64,000 nt of DNA from Aliirhizobium smilacinae (GTDB lineage: Bacteria > Pseudomonadota > Alphaproteobacteria > Rhizobiales > Rhizobiaceae), in NCBI RefSeq assembly GCF_006335145.1, contig NZ_VDMN01000006.1:186001-250000 (forward strand), given 5' to 3'. This document shows, in pieces, positions 43,925-53,058 of this stretch. Both the position numbers and the translations under genes were made by a program. The first letter of the stretch is position 1. Every line of letters begins with the position of its first letter. The notes under the pieces were generated by a model that ran no database searches, was not told where the DNA came from, and was given only the letters and a program-made list of their open reading frames with translations.

Positions 43925-45292
43925 CTATTTCATCGACAACACGACGGTCGGCCAGAGTTCCGATACGGTCGGATGGATTGGTACTGCCCAGCGCAGGTCA
44001 TCGTAACTCGCGCCGACATTCATCAGATCGAGCACGCCGTGGATTGCCTCATCGCCGCCGGTTCCGAGCAGCGCGGCACCAAGAATCTTCTTCGTCTTCG
44101 CATCGGCGACGATCTTCATGAAACCCTTGGTCTCGCCCTTTTCGACGGCGCGGCCGACATTGGTCATCGGTCGCGTGCCGACCAGCACATCATGGCCCGC
44201 CTTGCGCGCCTCTGCCTCGCCCAGGCCGACACGGCCGAGCGGCGGGTCTATAAACAGCGCATATCCGAGGAGGCGTTGTGAAACCTTGCGGTCCTCGCCG
44301 TCGAAGAGATTGGCGGCGATGATCTCGAAATCGTTATAGGCGGTGTGGGTGAAGGCGCCACGGCCGTTGCAGTCTCCCATCGCCCAGATGCCTTCGACAC
44401 CGGTGGCCAGCCTGTCGTCCACCCTGATGAAACCACGTCCATCGAGTTCCACGCCGGCCTTGTCGAGGCCGAGATCGTCGGTATTCGGCCGGCGTCCGAC
44501 GGCGAGAAGCACGTCTGATCCGATCACTTCCGGCTCGCCTTCGTCGCAGTTCACGCCGATCGCGATACCCTGTTCATGCCTGCGGAAACGGATACATTCA
44601 GCACCGGTCCGGATATGGATACCCTCGGCCTCGAGGATTTCGCGAACCGCGGCGGAAATGTCATCGTCCTCGCGGCCGATCAGCCTCGGGCCTTTTTCGA
44701 CAACGGTCACTTCCGCGCCGAAGCGCCGATAGATCTGCGCATATTCCAGCCCGATATAACTGCCGCCGACAATGACGAGATGTTTCGGCAGCCGGTCGAG
44801 CAGAACTATGTCGGAATTTGTCATGTAGGGAACGTCGCTGATGCCGGCGAAATCTGGGATTGTTGCCCGCGAGCCGACATTCAGGAATATCTGCGGGGCA
44901 GTCAGAAGTTCGTCACCGACACGAATGACGTTTTTGCACTCGAACCGGGCATGGCCGCGGATGAGCGTGCAATGCGGCATGCCTTCCAGCCAGGTCTCGT
45001 TGCCATGACGGCTGTCGAGCGTCACCTTGTGCGAACGGCGCATCACCGCCGGCATATCAACCGAAACCTCACCGCCGATGCCGATACCGTAATCCGACGC
45101 GCGGCGAGCTAAATGGGCGGCATAGGCGCTGGCGACCAGCGTCTTGGTCGGCTTGCAGCCGGTATTGACGCAGGTTCCGCCGACATGTTTGCGCTCGATG
45201 ATCGCGACGGTCTTGCCGGCATCGTTGAACCGGCCGGCAAGCGAAGGTCCTGCCTGACCCGCACCGATTATAATCGCATCGAAGCTTTTCAT
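43925..45292 (-). CDS. FAD-dependent pyridine nucleotide-disulfide oxidoreductase (mercuric-reductase-like)
   Basis: A 455-residue class I flavoprotein. FAD-binding GAGQAGPSLAGRFNDAGKTVAIIE, redox cysteines in GGTCVNTGCKPTKTL, NAD-binding VIVGGSYIGLEYAQIYRRFG, and the C-terminal His in HPTVSELWP are complete. It lacks the N-terminal metal-binding domain of true MerA and the second Cys pair at the C-terminus, so it is not a certain mercuric reductase. Its role may be in thiol-disulfide metabolism. The DUF4126 gene ends ten bases upstream of its start on the same strand. Confidence 0.87.
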   Translation of the reverse strand: MKSFDAIIIGAGQAGPSLAGRFNDAGKTVAIIERKHVGGTCVNTGCKPTKTLVASAYAAHLARRASDYGIGIGGEVSVDMPAVMRRSHKVTLDSRHGNETWLEGMPHCTLIRGHARFECKNVIRVGDELLTAPQIFLNVGSRATIPDFAGISDVPYMTNSDIVLLDRLPKHLVIVGGSYIGLEYAQIYRRFGAEVTVVEKGPRLIGREDDDISAAVREILEAEGIHIRTGAECIRFRRHEQGIAIGVNCDEGEPEVIGSDVLLAVGRRPNTDDLGLDKAGVELDGRGFIRVDDRLATGVEGIWAMGDCNGRGAFTHTAYNDFEIIAANLFDGEDRKVSQRLLGYALFIDPPLGRVGLGEAEARKAGHDVLVGTRPMTNVGRAVEKGETKGFMKIVADAKTKKILGAALLGTGGDEAIHGVLDLMNVGASYDDLRWAVPIHPTVSELWPTVVLSMK

Positions 45293-45301
45293 GCGATTTC
45301 C

Positions 45302-45778
45302 TCAGACGGTGGGCGTTCCGGGTAGCAACATCATGATGACCACGGCGGCGACGATTGCGATCGCATCCTCGATGAAGGCGGCCGGCGGGTCCTTGCCGAA
45401 GCTTGTCGCAAGCGTGGCGCGAAGCCAGGCCCCGCCATAGGTGCCGGCGACGGCACCAAGGACGCCGGATACAAGACCGGCGATCCAAGTGCCGTAAGGC
45501 GCGCCGATCGCGGCACCTGCGAGAGCACCGGTCAGAAGACGGGTGATGAACTGCTGCGGCACCTTGCGGCTCGGCGTGTTCGGCAACTGGTCGGTCACCA
45601 GTTCGACAAGCGCGACCACGGTGAGCAGCATCGCTGCCCATATCGTGCCGAGAAAGGCGATCCAGGTGCCGGAAAGATCAAGAAATCCGCCATAAGCGGC
45701 CCAGGAAACGGCCGCCAGCGGCATCATGGCCCGCAGGCCGGCGACGATGCCCATGAAAAGCGCAAGCAAGGAAACCAT
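45302..45778 (-). CDS. DUF4126 membrane protein
   Basis: A 158-residue protein of four to five transmembrane segments (LLALFMGIVAGLRAMMPLAAVSW, LGTIWAAMLLTVVALVELV, LTGALAGAAIGAPYG, VSGVLGAVAGTYGGAW, AIAIVAAVVIMMLL). Family DUF4126 has a glycine-rich second half. ATG 45778 follows GAGGGG; the longer reading frame would add 25 residues. It precedes the flavoprotein, so co-transcription is likely. No function assigned. Confidence 0.8.
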   Translation of the reverse strand: MVSLLALFMGIVAGLRAMMPLAAVSWAAYGGFLDLSGTWIAFLGTIWAAMLLTVVALVELVTDQLPNTPSRKVPQQFITRLLTGALAGAAIGAPYGTWIAGLVSGVLGAVAGTYGGAWLRATLATSFGKDPPAAFIEDAIAIVAAVVIMMLLPGTPTV

Positions 45779-46013
45779 TCGAACCCCTCTTGCCGCCTGT
45801 AGCGGCCTGCCCTCATTGAGTGCACATCGACGCGATATCCTACCGCAAGTCAAGCGTCTTGGACGGGACTGCTGCTGTTGGCGGCATTCCTTGTCGGTCT
45901 TTGCTCATGACAGAGTTCTCGAACACACCCGTAATGCGAGAAGCCAGTAGTAAATTCCGCCGTGCTCCGTAAGATATGCGCGTTATGGTCGAGGGAGGAG
46001 GAGCCCTTCGGAC

Positions 46014-47840
46014 GTGAAGCATCGTATTTCGGCAGTTTTTATCCTGTGTCTTGCGCTCGGTCTCGTGCTGACGTGGAAGGTGCACGACCTTGTGGCGCAT
46101 AGCTACATGGACGAAGCGGAACTGCAGGCGGCGACGACCTTGAGGCTGGCGGTTTCGGCGCTCGACGGGCATCTCAAGCGCTACGAGGCGCTGCCAGCGC
46201 TGACCGCCGATGACGAGATCATCGAGGTTCTGATCGAGGATCCGGGCAACGCGGCGCTGCGGCTCTCCGCCAACCGCTATCTGAAATCCGTCAACGCGCT
46301 TTTGAAATCCTCCGACATCTACATCATGACCATGGACGGCACGACGATTGCTGCCAGCAATTACGATACGGCCGTCAGTTTCGTCGGCGAGAACTTCAGC
46401 TACCGCCCCTATTTTCAGGAGGCGGCGCGCGGCGAACAGTCCCGCTTCTTCGCGGTCGGCACGACATCGGCCAAGCGCGGCTATTATTTCAGCTCGCCCA
46501 TCGTGATGTATGGCAGGATCGCGGGTGTCATCGTCTTCAAGGTTGATCTCGATACGATCGAGGCTTCTTGGGCCGGCGGTGACGACCGGATTTTCGTGTC
46601 CGATCCGGAAGGCATCATCTTCATGACGGGCAGCGATGAGTGGCGCTTTGCCGCCATCTTAGCCCTGACGCCGGACCGCATTGCCCGCACCGAAACCTCG
46701 CGGCGTTATGCGGATGCGAAACTGCATGAACTGCCGCTTTCTTACGGCAGCTTTGCCGGCCACGAGACGATGCTGATCCGGAACGGCAGTGCGGAACGGG
46801 AATATCTTTATGTATCGCAGGCCATGCCGGGGGCGGGATGGACGGTGAATGTGCTGATGGACGCGGCCTCGGTGCGTTGGCAGGCGCAGACGATGATGGC
46901 GGCGGTGTTTCTTGCGCTCTGCCTTGCCGGGCTTGCCTCGGCGATCGTGTTGCAGCGGCGAGCGCGGCTTGCGGAGCGGATGCATTTGCAGGCGGAAGCG
47001 CAGAACGAGCTGGAGCGCCGGGTGGAGGAGCGCACCGCAGCACTTGCCCGCGTCAACAGCCGGATCGAAAAGGAGATTGCCGAGCGTCGGCTGACGGAAC
47101 GTCGGTTGCGCCAGACCCAGGCCGATCTCGTACAGGCCGGAAAGCTGGCAGGCCTCGGCCAAATGTCGGCAGCCCTCTCCCACGAACTCAACCAGCCGCT
47201 TGCGGCGGCCAAGACCTATGCGGAGACGACCGGATTGCTGATCGACCGCGGCCGTGTCGAGGATGCCGCCGACAATCTCAAGCGCATTTCGGCGCTGATC
47301 GACCGCATGGCCTCGATCAGCCGGCATCTGCGGAATTTCGCCCGCAAGCCGAACGAAAAGCTCGGAGCCGTCAGCGTCGAGGATGTTATTCGCGATACGA
47401 TCGAAATCGTTTCGGCGCGGCTCAAGGCCGCCGATGCGGAACTGCACATCACGGTCGAACCGGGGTTAGTTCGAGTGATGGCGGGTGCCGTGCGATTGCA
47501 GCAGGTTCTGGTCAATATCGTCACCAATGCTGCCGATGCCGTCGAAGGGCTTGAAGACCGGCGGATCGACGTTTCAGCATCTGGTGCCGGCGAGAAGGTC
47601 ATGATCATCGTGCGCGATCGCGGGCCGGGCGTGCCGGCTGCCATCCGCGAGCGCATCTTCGATCCGTTCTTCACCACCAAGGGTGTCGGCAAGGGGTTGG
47701 GGCTCGGCCTGTCGATCTCCTACAACATCATCAAGGATTTCGGCGGCAGCCTTTCCGTCACCGATCATCCGGAAGGCGGGGCGGTGTTCGCCATCGAACT
47801 CGATGTGGCTGATGCAAGCGTGATGGAGGCGGCCGAATGA
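46014..47840 (+). CDS. C4-dicarboxylate-type sensor histidine kinase, DctB-like
   Basis: A 608-residue membrane kinase. TM1 (ISAVFILCLALGLVLTWKV), a periplasmic dCache domain (about 30-295, with YRPYFQEAARGEQSRFFAVGTTSAKRGYYFS typical of DctB), TM2 (MMAAVFLALCLAGLASAIVL), a coiled coil, H-box SHELNQPLAA with the phosphorylated His near residue 390, N-box NIVTNAADAVEG, and GLGLSISYNIIKDFGG. GTG 46014 follows GGAGGAG. It overlaps the regulator gene by four bases. It probably senses the substrate of the Tct transporter downstream. Confidence 0.87.
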   Translation: MKHRISAVFILCLALGLVLTWKVHDLVAHSYMDEAELQAATTLRLAVSALDGHLKRYEALPALTADDEIIEVLIEDPGNAALRLSANRYLKSVNALLKSSDIYIMTMDGTTIAASNYDTAVSFVGENFSYRPYFQEAARGEQSRFFAVGTTSAKRGYYFSSPIVMYGRIAGVIVFKVDLDTIEASWAGGDDRIFVSDPEGIIFMTGSDEWRFAAILALTPDRIARTETSRRYADAKLHELPLSYGSFAGHETMLIRNGSAEREYLYVSQAMPGAGWTVNVLMDAASVRWQAQTMMAAVFLALCLAGLASAIVLQRRARLAERMHLQAEAQNELERRVEERTAALARVNSRIEKEIAERRLTERRLRQTQADLVQAGKLAGLGQMSAALSHELNQPLAAAKTYAETTGLLIDRGRVEDAADNLKRISALIDRMASISRHLRNFARKPNEKLGAVSVEDVIRDTIEIVSARLKAADAELHITVEPGLVRVMAGAVRLQQVLVNIVTNAADAVEGLEDRRIDVSASGAGEKVMIIVRDRGPGVPAAIRERIFDPFFTTKGVGKGLGLGLSISYNIIKDFGGSLSVTDHPEGGAVFAIELDVADASVMEAAE

Positions 47841-49213
47841 CAATCCAGCAACGAGTGCTTCTGGTCGATGACGAGGAGGAACTTCGCCGTTCCACCGCAC
47901 AGGCGCTGGAACTCTTCGACCTCACCGTCGATACTTTCCCTAACGCAGAAAACGTCCTGGAGCTTTCCGGATTCGGTTTCGATGGCGTGATCGTCAGCGA
48001 TATCCGCATGCCGGGGCTGGACGGCATGACGCTGCTGCACCGGATCCGCGAACTCGATGCGGAAATCCCGGTCATCCTCGTCACCGGCCATGGCGACGTG
48101 CAATTGGCGGTGAAGGCGATGCGCGAGGGGGCTTACGACTTCCTCGAAAAGCCGTTCACGCCACAGCATCTTGCCGGCGTCATCCGCCGGGCGCTGGAGC
48201 GGCGCTCGCTGATCCTCGAAAACCGGCGCTTGAGAGCGGTTGCCGGCAAGCGGGACGATGTCGAGGCTCGCATGCCGGGTCGCACGCAGGTGATGGTCGA
48301 CCTGCGTTACCGGATCCGCGCGATCGGCGCGACGGATGCCGATACGCTGGTGATCGGCGATACGGGTGTCGGCAAGGAAGTGGTGGCGCGGGCGCTGCAC
48401 GATATCAGCCCGCGCGCCAACCGGCCGTTTATCGCGATCAACTGCGCGGCGCTTCCCGAAACGCTGATCGAAAGCGAGCTTTTCGGGCATGAGGCGGGAG
48501 CATTTCCGGGGGCGCTGCGGCCGCGTTACGGGAAATTCGAACATGCGCGGGGAGGGACCATCCTTCTCGACGAAATCAGCTCCATGCCTTTTGACCTGCA
48601 GGCAAAGTTCCTGCGGGTGCTGCAGGAGCGGGTGATCACAAGGCTCGGATCGAACGAGACCGTGCCGCTCGATGTGCGGTTCATCGCCACCAGCAAGGTG
48701 GATCTCGAGGCCGAGGTGGCGGCCGGGCGGTTCCGTGCCGATCTTCTCTACCGGCTGAATGTCGCGACGGTCCATGTTCCGGCGCTATCGCAGAGGCGGG
48801 CGGATATTCCGCTTCTCTTTCTGCAGCTGGTGCGCGAGGCGGCGGCGCGTTACGGCCGCGAGGACATGATCGTGCCGCCGGATATCATCTCGCTGATCGC
48901 CCAGCGGGACTGGCCGGGCAACGTCCGCGAGTTACGCAACGCCGCCGACCGGCTGGTTCTGGGGCTCGATCCGGGCTCGGGAGAGCCGGGCGGGGCGGTA
49001 AAGGAGAATGGTGGAAGGCTGGCGGAAAAGGTCGCCGCCTTCGAGCGCAGTCTCATCGCTGGCGAGATCGCGGCCCATGGCGGGGCGCTGAAGCCGGTTT
49101 ATGAAACGCTCGGTATTTCCCGCAAGACGCTTTACGAAAAGATGCAGAAATACGGACTCGACAAAAAGATGCTGGGAGTCGAGAGCCTGTCGCAGGACGA
49201 TCGCGGAGAGTGA
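47837..49213 (+). CDS. DctD-like response regulator of the NtrC family with GAFPGA motif
   Basis: A 458-residue regulator: receiver domain with acceptor Asp55 (VIVSDIRMPG), an AAA+ domain with Walker A GDTGVGKE and the Walker B region GGTILLDEIS, and a Fis-type DNA-binding helix-turn-helix (GALKPVYETLGISRKTLYEKM). The essential sigma-54 contact loop, normally GAFTGA, is GAFPGA (residues 221-226). The replaced threonine is needed in the proteins studied so far. Hence activation of sigma-54 holoenzyme is doubtful or altered. The gene pairs with DctB upstream. Confidence 0.87.
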   Translation: MTIQQRVLLVDDEEELRRSTAQALELFDLTVDTFPNAENVLELSGFGFDGVIVSDIRMPGLDGMTLLHRIRELDAEIPVILVTGHGDVQLAVKAMREGAYDFLEKPFTPQHLAGVIRRALERRSLILENRRLRAVAGKRDDVEARMPGRTQVMVDLRYRIRAIGATDADTLVIGDTGVGKEVVARALHDISPRANRPFIAINCAALPETLIESELFGHEAGAFPGALRPRYGKFEHARGGTILLDEISSMPFDLQAKFLRVLQERVITRLGSNETVPLDVRFIATSKVDLEAEVAAGRFRADLLYRLNVATVHVPALSQRRADIPLLFLQLVREAAARYGREDMIVPPDIISLIAQRDWPGNVRELRNAADRLVLGLDPGSGEPGGAVKENGGRLAEKVAAFERSLIAGEIAAHGGALKPVYETLGISRKTLYEKMQKYGLDKKMLGVESLSQDDRGE

Positions 49214-49216
49214 GGT

Positions 49217-49348
49217 GATCTCCTCCCTCATTCCTGTGCTCGTCACAGGAATCCAGTCACGCGAAGTCCTTCGCGTGAAACGAGTCTTTGCACCGCAGAC
49301 GCGGCGCTGCTGGATCCCTGTGACAAGCACAGGGATGAGGAGAGGTGA
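49217..49348. repeat. Rhizobial intergenic inverted repeat
   Basis: The left arm (from 49217, GATCTCCTCCCTCATTCCTG and onward, CTCGTCACAGGAATCCAG) pairs imperfectly with the right arm (CTGGATCCCTGTGACAAG... to 49348). A small palindrome CGCGAAG..CTTCGCG lies near 49260. It sits between the response regulator and tctC. The rest of the 346-base gap has no gene, and no GG-N10-GC sigma-54 core is found in it. Confidence 0.7.
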
Positions 49349-49559
49349 CAATCCGCCATACCATCCTTGGGTGGAGATCCACCCATCGCATTCAGGCATT
49401 GTTCCCAAATCCACCCATGGTGCGCTGCGATTTGAATATTATCATCTCTGGTCAGTGTTGGAGCCAATTGCCAGCGCTTCGGTAAGCTCCGCAAATGAAG
49501 CCAAGCAGGCGCCGGAGGAGATGTGCGCCAGCGGATTTTGGTCCTTGGAGGAGGAAATC

Positions 49560-50543
49560 ATGAAATTGTTCAACGCCGTTCTCGGCGCAACTGCGCTTGC
49601 CGCCGTGTCGCTCGCATCCGTGCAGGTTTACGCGCAAGGTTATCCCGAGCGCCAGATCACCATGGTCGTGCCGTTTGCGGCCGGCGGGCCGACCGATACG
49701 GTTGCCCGTCTCGTTGCCGAATCGATGTCTAAGGATCTCGGCCAGCAGATCGTCGTCGAAAATGTCGGTGGTGCGGGTGGCTCGCTCGGTGCCGGTCGTG
49801 TCGCGGCGGCCGAAGCCGACGGCTACACCGTGCTGCTGCACCATATCGGCATGGCGACCAGCGCCACACTTTACCGCAAGCTCGCCTATGACACGCTGAA
49901 CGCCTTCGAATATGTCGGCCTCGTCACCGACGTGCCGATGACGATTGTTGCCCGCAAGGACATGGAAGCGAACGACCTCAAGGGCCTCGTCGACTATGCC
50001 AAGGCCAATGCCGACAAGGTGACGGTGGCCAATGCTGGCATCGGCGCTGCCTCGCATCTCTGCGGCATGCTGTTCATGAGCGCCATCCAGACGCCGCTCG
50101 TTACCGTTCCCTACAAGGGCACGGGACCTGCGATGACCGATCTTCTCGGTGGCCAGGTCGATATCATGTGCGACCAGACGACGAACACGACGAAGCAGAT
50201 CCAGGGCGGCACGATCAAGGCCTATGCGGTCACCTCGCCGGAGCGTCTCGAGATCTTCAAGGACCTGCCGACCGTCAAGGAAGCCGGGCTTGAAAGCATG
50301 ACGGTGGGTATCTGGCACGGCATATACACGCCGAAGGGCACGCCGGCCGAGATCAACGAACGGCTGTCGAAGTCGCTGCAGGGCGCGCTGAAGGATCCGA
50401 ACATCACCGCACGCTTCGCCGAACTCGGCACCAAGCCATCGCCCGAAACCGACGCCACGCCGGCGGCGCTGAAAGCCAAGCTCGAAAGCGAAATCACCCG
50501 CTGGAAGCCGATCATCGAGGCTGCAGGGCAATACGCGGATTGA
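49560..50543 (+). CDS. Tripartite tricarboxylate transporter substrate-binding protein, TctC-like
   Basis: A 327-residue periplasmic protein. The signal peptide KLFNAVLGATALAAVSLASVQVYAQG is followed by the TctC/BUG family opening YPERQITMVVPFAAGGPTDTVARLVAE, VVENVGGAGGSLGAGRVA, PYKGTGPAMTDLLGGQVDIMCD and GIWHGIYTPKGTPAEI. ATG 49560 is set by GGAGGAGGAAATC. Binds citrate, other tricarboxylates or similar acids. It starts a three-gene transport set with TctB and TctA. Confidence 0.9.
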   Translation: MKLFNAVLGATALAAVSLASVQVYAQGYPERQITMVVPFAAGGPTDTVARLVAESMSKDLGQQIVVENVGGAGGSLGAGRVAAAEADGYTVLLHHIGMATSATLYRKLAYDTLNAFEYVGLVTDVPMTIVARKDMEANDLKGLVDYAKANADKVTVANAGIGAASHLCGMLFMSAIQTPLVTVPYKGTGPAMTDLLGGQVDIMCDQTTNTTKQIQGGTIKAYAVTSPERLEIFKDLPTVKEAGLESMTVGIWHGIYTPKGTPAEINERLSKSLQGALKDPNITARFAELGTKPSPETDATPAALKAKLESEITRWKPIIEAAGQYAD

Positions 50544-50584
50544 TCAGACGGTCGGATGGGGGTGCGGCATGCAGCGGCGGCGCT

Positions 50585-50792
50585 GGAGCAAGCTCGCCCC
50601 CTCTGGCCTGTCGGCCATCTCCCCCACAAGGGGGAGATCAAGTGCCTCATGATCATCGCCTCCAACAGTCCTTGAGTGGCCAGACAAAGCGCAGAACGCA
50701 AACGCCGAATTTGATTGGCGAGCGGCGCCCCAGCTGATCTCCCCACCTGTGGGGGAGATGCCCGGCAAGGCAGAGGGGGGCGAACTTGCTCC
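50585..50792. repeat. RIME-like palindromic repeat between tctC and tctB
   Basis: The arms GGAGCAAGCTCGCCCCC and GGGGGCGAACTTGCTCC enclose two smaller palindromes made of CCATCTCCCCCACAAGG..GGGAGAT and GATCTCCCCACC..GGGGGAGAT. The composition is that of Rhizobium-specific intergenic mosaic elements. A second copy is at 52851-53034. It occupies most of the gap between tctC and tctB and may fold in the transcript and reduce expression of downstream genes. Confidence 0.75.
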
Positions 50793-50834
50793 AGTCATCA
50801 ACGCAAGACCATCTCCCACACCAACGGAGACACC

Positions 50835-51296
50835 ATGAATTCCCAGTCATTCGACAAAGCCAATCTGATCTGCGGTATCCTACTGATCCTGGCCGGTATT
50901 TTCTTCGCCTATCAGTCGATCGAACTCGAACTCGGCACGGCGTTCCGCATGGGGCCGGGGTATTTCCCGTTCATTCTGGCGATGGCGCTGATCCTTTTCG
51001 GTGCGATCATCCTCTTCCAGGCATTCCGCGTAGAGGGGGAGCCGATCGGGCCGATCGCCTGGCGCGGGATCATCTTCATTCTCGCGGCGCCGATCTTTTT
51101 CGGCATCACGGTACGCGGTCTCGGCTTCGTGCCGTCGCTGTTCTTCACCGGGCTCATTGCCGCTTTCGCATCCCACAAGATGAAGCCGCTGACGGCTGTC
51201 GTGCTTGCCGCTCTGCTGACGATCTTTTCGATCGCGGTGTTCTCCTACGGCCTCGGCCTTCCCTTCCAGCGTTTCGGCCCCTGGGTCCGGTTTTAG
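50835..51296 (+). CDS. Tripartite tricarboxylate transporter small membrane subunit, TctB-like
   Basis: A 153-residue protein with four transmembrane segments (ICGILLILAGIFFAYQSI, YFPFILAMALILFGAIILF, GIIFILAAPIFFGIT, LTAVVLAALLTIFSIAVFSYGL). The GTAFRMGPGYFP motif marks TctB (DUF1468). ATG 50835 follows GGAGACACC. It lies 10 bases before tctA, so the two are co-translated. Together they form the membrane part of the transporter. Confidence 0.87.
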   Translation: MNSQSFDKANLICGILLILAGIFFAYQSIELELGTAFRMGPGYFPFILAMALILFGAIILFQAFRVEGEPIGPIAWRGIIFILAAPIFFGITVRGLGFVPSLFFTGLIAAFASHKMKPLTAVVLAALLTIFSIAVFSYGLGLPFQRFGPWVRF

Positions 51297-51306
51297 GATT
51301 TGACTG

Positions 51307-52812
51307 ATGGATCTGTTCAATAACCTTCTTCTCGGCTTCCAGACGGCAGGGTCGATCGAGAACCTGTTCTTCTGCCTGATCGGTGTGCTGCTCGGCACGC
51401 TGATCGGCGTTTTGCCCGGCATCGGTGCCACGGCGACGATCGCCATGCTCCTGCCGATCACCTTCCAGCTCGAGCCGGTCTCGTCGCTGATCATGCTCGC
51501 CGGCATCTATTACGGCGCGCAATATGGCGGCTCGACCACGGCGATCCTGATCAATATGCCGGGCGAATCCTCTTCGGCCGTCACTGCCATCGACGGCTAC
51601 CAGATGGCGCGCAAAGGCAAGGCGGGGGCGGCACTTGCGATCGCCGCAATCGGCTCGTTTTTCGCCGGCACGGTCTCGACCTTTTTGGTTGCGATCTTCG
51701 CGCTGCCGCTCACCGGGATTGCGCTGCAATTCGGGGCTGCCGAATATTTCTCGCTGATGGTTGTCGGCCTCGTCTCGTCGATAGCACTGGCGCACGGCTC
51801 GATCATCAAGGCGCTGGCCATGGTGGCGCTCGGCCTGCTGCTCGGACTTGTGGGCACCGATATCTATACCGGCGCGCCACGCTTCACACTCGGCATCCGC
51901 GAATATGCCGACGGGCTGAATTTCGTGGCGGTTGCCGTCGGTGTCTTCGGCATTGCGGAAATCCTGCGCAATCTTGAAAACGAGAGGACCCGCGAGGTGC
52001 TGATGGCCAAGGTTTCCGGCCTGATGCCCAGCCGCGAGGATCTGCGGGCGATCGTCGCGCCGGTGCTGCGCGGCACGGCGATCGGATCGGTTCTCGGCAT
52101 TCTGCCGGGTGGCGGTGCGATCCTCGCATCATTCGCCTCCTATACGGTGGAGAAGAAGGTCTCGAAACATCCGGAAGAGTTCGGCCACGGCGCGGTGGCC
52201 GGCGTGGCAGGCCCGGAATCGGCCAACAATGCCGGTGCCCAGACCTCATTCATCCCGCTTCTGACGCTCGGCATTCCCGCGAACCCGGTCATGGCGCTGA
52301 TGGTCGGCGCGATGATCATCCAGGGTATCGTGCCGGGTCCGAATGTGGCGGCAGAACAGCCGGCCCTGTTCTGGGGCATCATCGCCTCGATGTGGATCGG
52401 CAACCTGATGCTGGTCATCCTCAACCTGCCGCTGATCGGGCTGTGGGTGAAGCTGCTGACAATTCCCTATTATCTGCTTTTCCCGATTATCATGGCCTTC
52501 TGCTCGATCGGCGTCTACAGCGTCAATTCCAACGTCTACGACCTCTATGCCGTCGCCTTTTTCGGCCTGCTCGGTTACCTGCTCTTGAAGCTGCGCTGCG
52601 AGCCGGCACCGCTACTGCTGGGCTTCGTGCTGGGACCGTTGCTGGAGGAAAACCTGCGGCGCGCGATGATTTTGTCGCGCGGTGATCCATCAACCTTCGT
52701 CACGCGCCCGATCAGCGCCGGGCTGCTGTTCATCGCAGTCGTCGTGCTGATTGTCGTCTTCCTGCCGAGTGTGCGGAAGAAGCGCGAAGAGGTGTTCGTC
52801 GAGGAGGATTGA
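51307..52812 (+). CDS. Tripartite tricarboxylate transporter large membrane subunit, TctA-like
   Basis: A 501-residue carrier of about twelve transmembrane segments. Family blocks are GVLLGTLIGVLPGIGATATIAMLLP, YYGAQYGGSTTAILINMPGESSSAVT, ILPGGGAILASFASY, and GVAGPESANNAGAQTSFIPLLTLGIP. These show the duplicated half structure of TctA. It takes the ligand from TctC and imports it with sodium or proton coupling. After its stop a hairpin CATGCGCCG..CGGCGCATG (52821-52846) may weaken transcription. Confidence 0.92.
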   Translation: MDLFNNLLLGFQTAGSIENLFFCLIGVLLGTLIGVLPGIGATATIAMLLPITFQLEPVSSLIMLAGIYYGAQYGGSTTAILINMPGESSSAVTAIDGYQMARKGKAGAALAIAAIGSFFAGTVSTFLVAIFALPLTGIALQFGAAEYFSLMVVGLVSSIALAHGSIIKALAMVALGLLLGLVGTDIYTGAPRFTLGIREYADGLNFVAVAVGVFGIAEILRNLENERTREVLMAKVSGLMPSREDLRAIVAPVLRGTAIGSVLGILPGGGAILASFASYTVEKKVSKHPEEFGHGAVAGVAGPESANNAGAQTSFIPLLTLGIPANPVMALMVGAMIIQGIVPGPNVAAEQPALFWGIIASMWIGNLMLVILNLPLIGLWVKLLTIPYYLLFPIIMAFCSIGVYSVNSNVYDLYAVAFFGLLGYLLLKLRCEPAPLLLGFVLGPLLEENLRRAMILSRGDPSTFVTRPISAGLLFIAVVVLIVVFLPSVRKKREEVFVEED

Positions 52813-52850
52813 GCATGATGCATGCGCCGGCGAGCGTCGGCGCATGCCGG

Positions 52851-53034
52851 CCCCCCCCTCTGGCCTGCCGGCCATCTCCCCCGCAGGTGGGGAGATCACA
52901 CGCGGCGCTACCTTCGCTTCCTGTTGAGCGTAGAATGGTAGCGACGCCAAAAATGAAGTTTGCTTGAGGTGAGGAGCAGGCGCCCAGCTGATCTCCCCCC
53001 TTGTGGGGGAGATGCCCGGTAGGGCAGAGGGGGG
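52851..53034. repeat. RIME-like palindromic repeat between tctA and the LacI gene
   Basis: A second copy of the repeat seen at 50585-50792: CCCCCTCTGGCCTGCCGGCCATCT at one end and GATGCCCGG..GGCAGAGGGGGG at the other, with internal CTCCCCCC/GGGGGAG palindromes. It lies between the ends of the convergent tctA and LacI genes. Confidence 0.7.
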
Positions 53035-53058
53035 CTTTGTTGCCCACCGAAAGTAACT

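Noticed and set aside
49214..49559. Sigma-54 promoter expected before tctC
   Set aside because: All GG dinucleotides in this gap were checked on the plus strand; none has GC ten bases further on. The nearest (GG-N8-GC) have wrong spacing.
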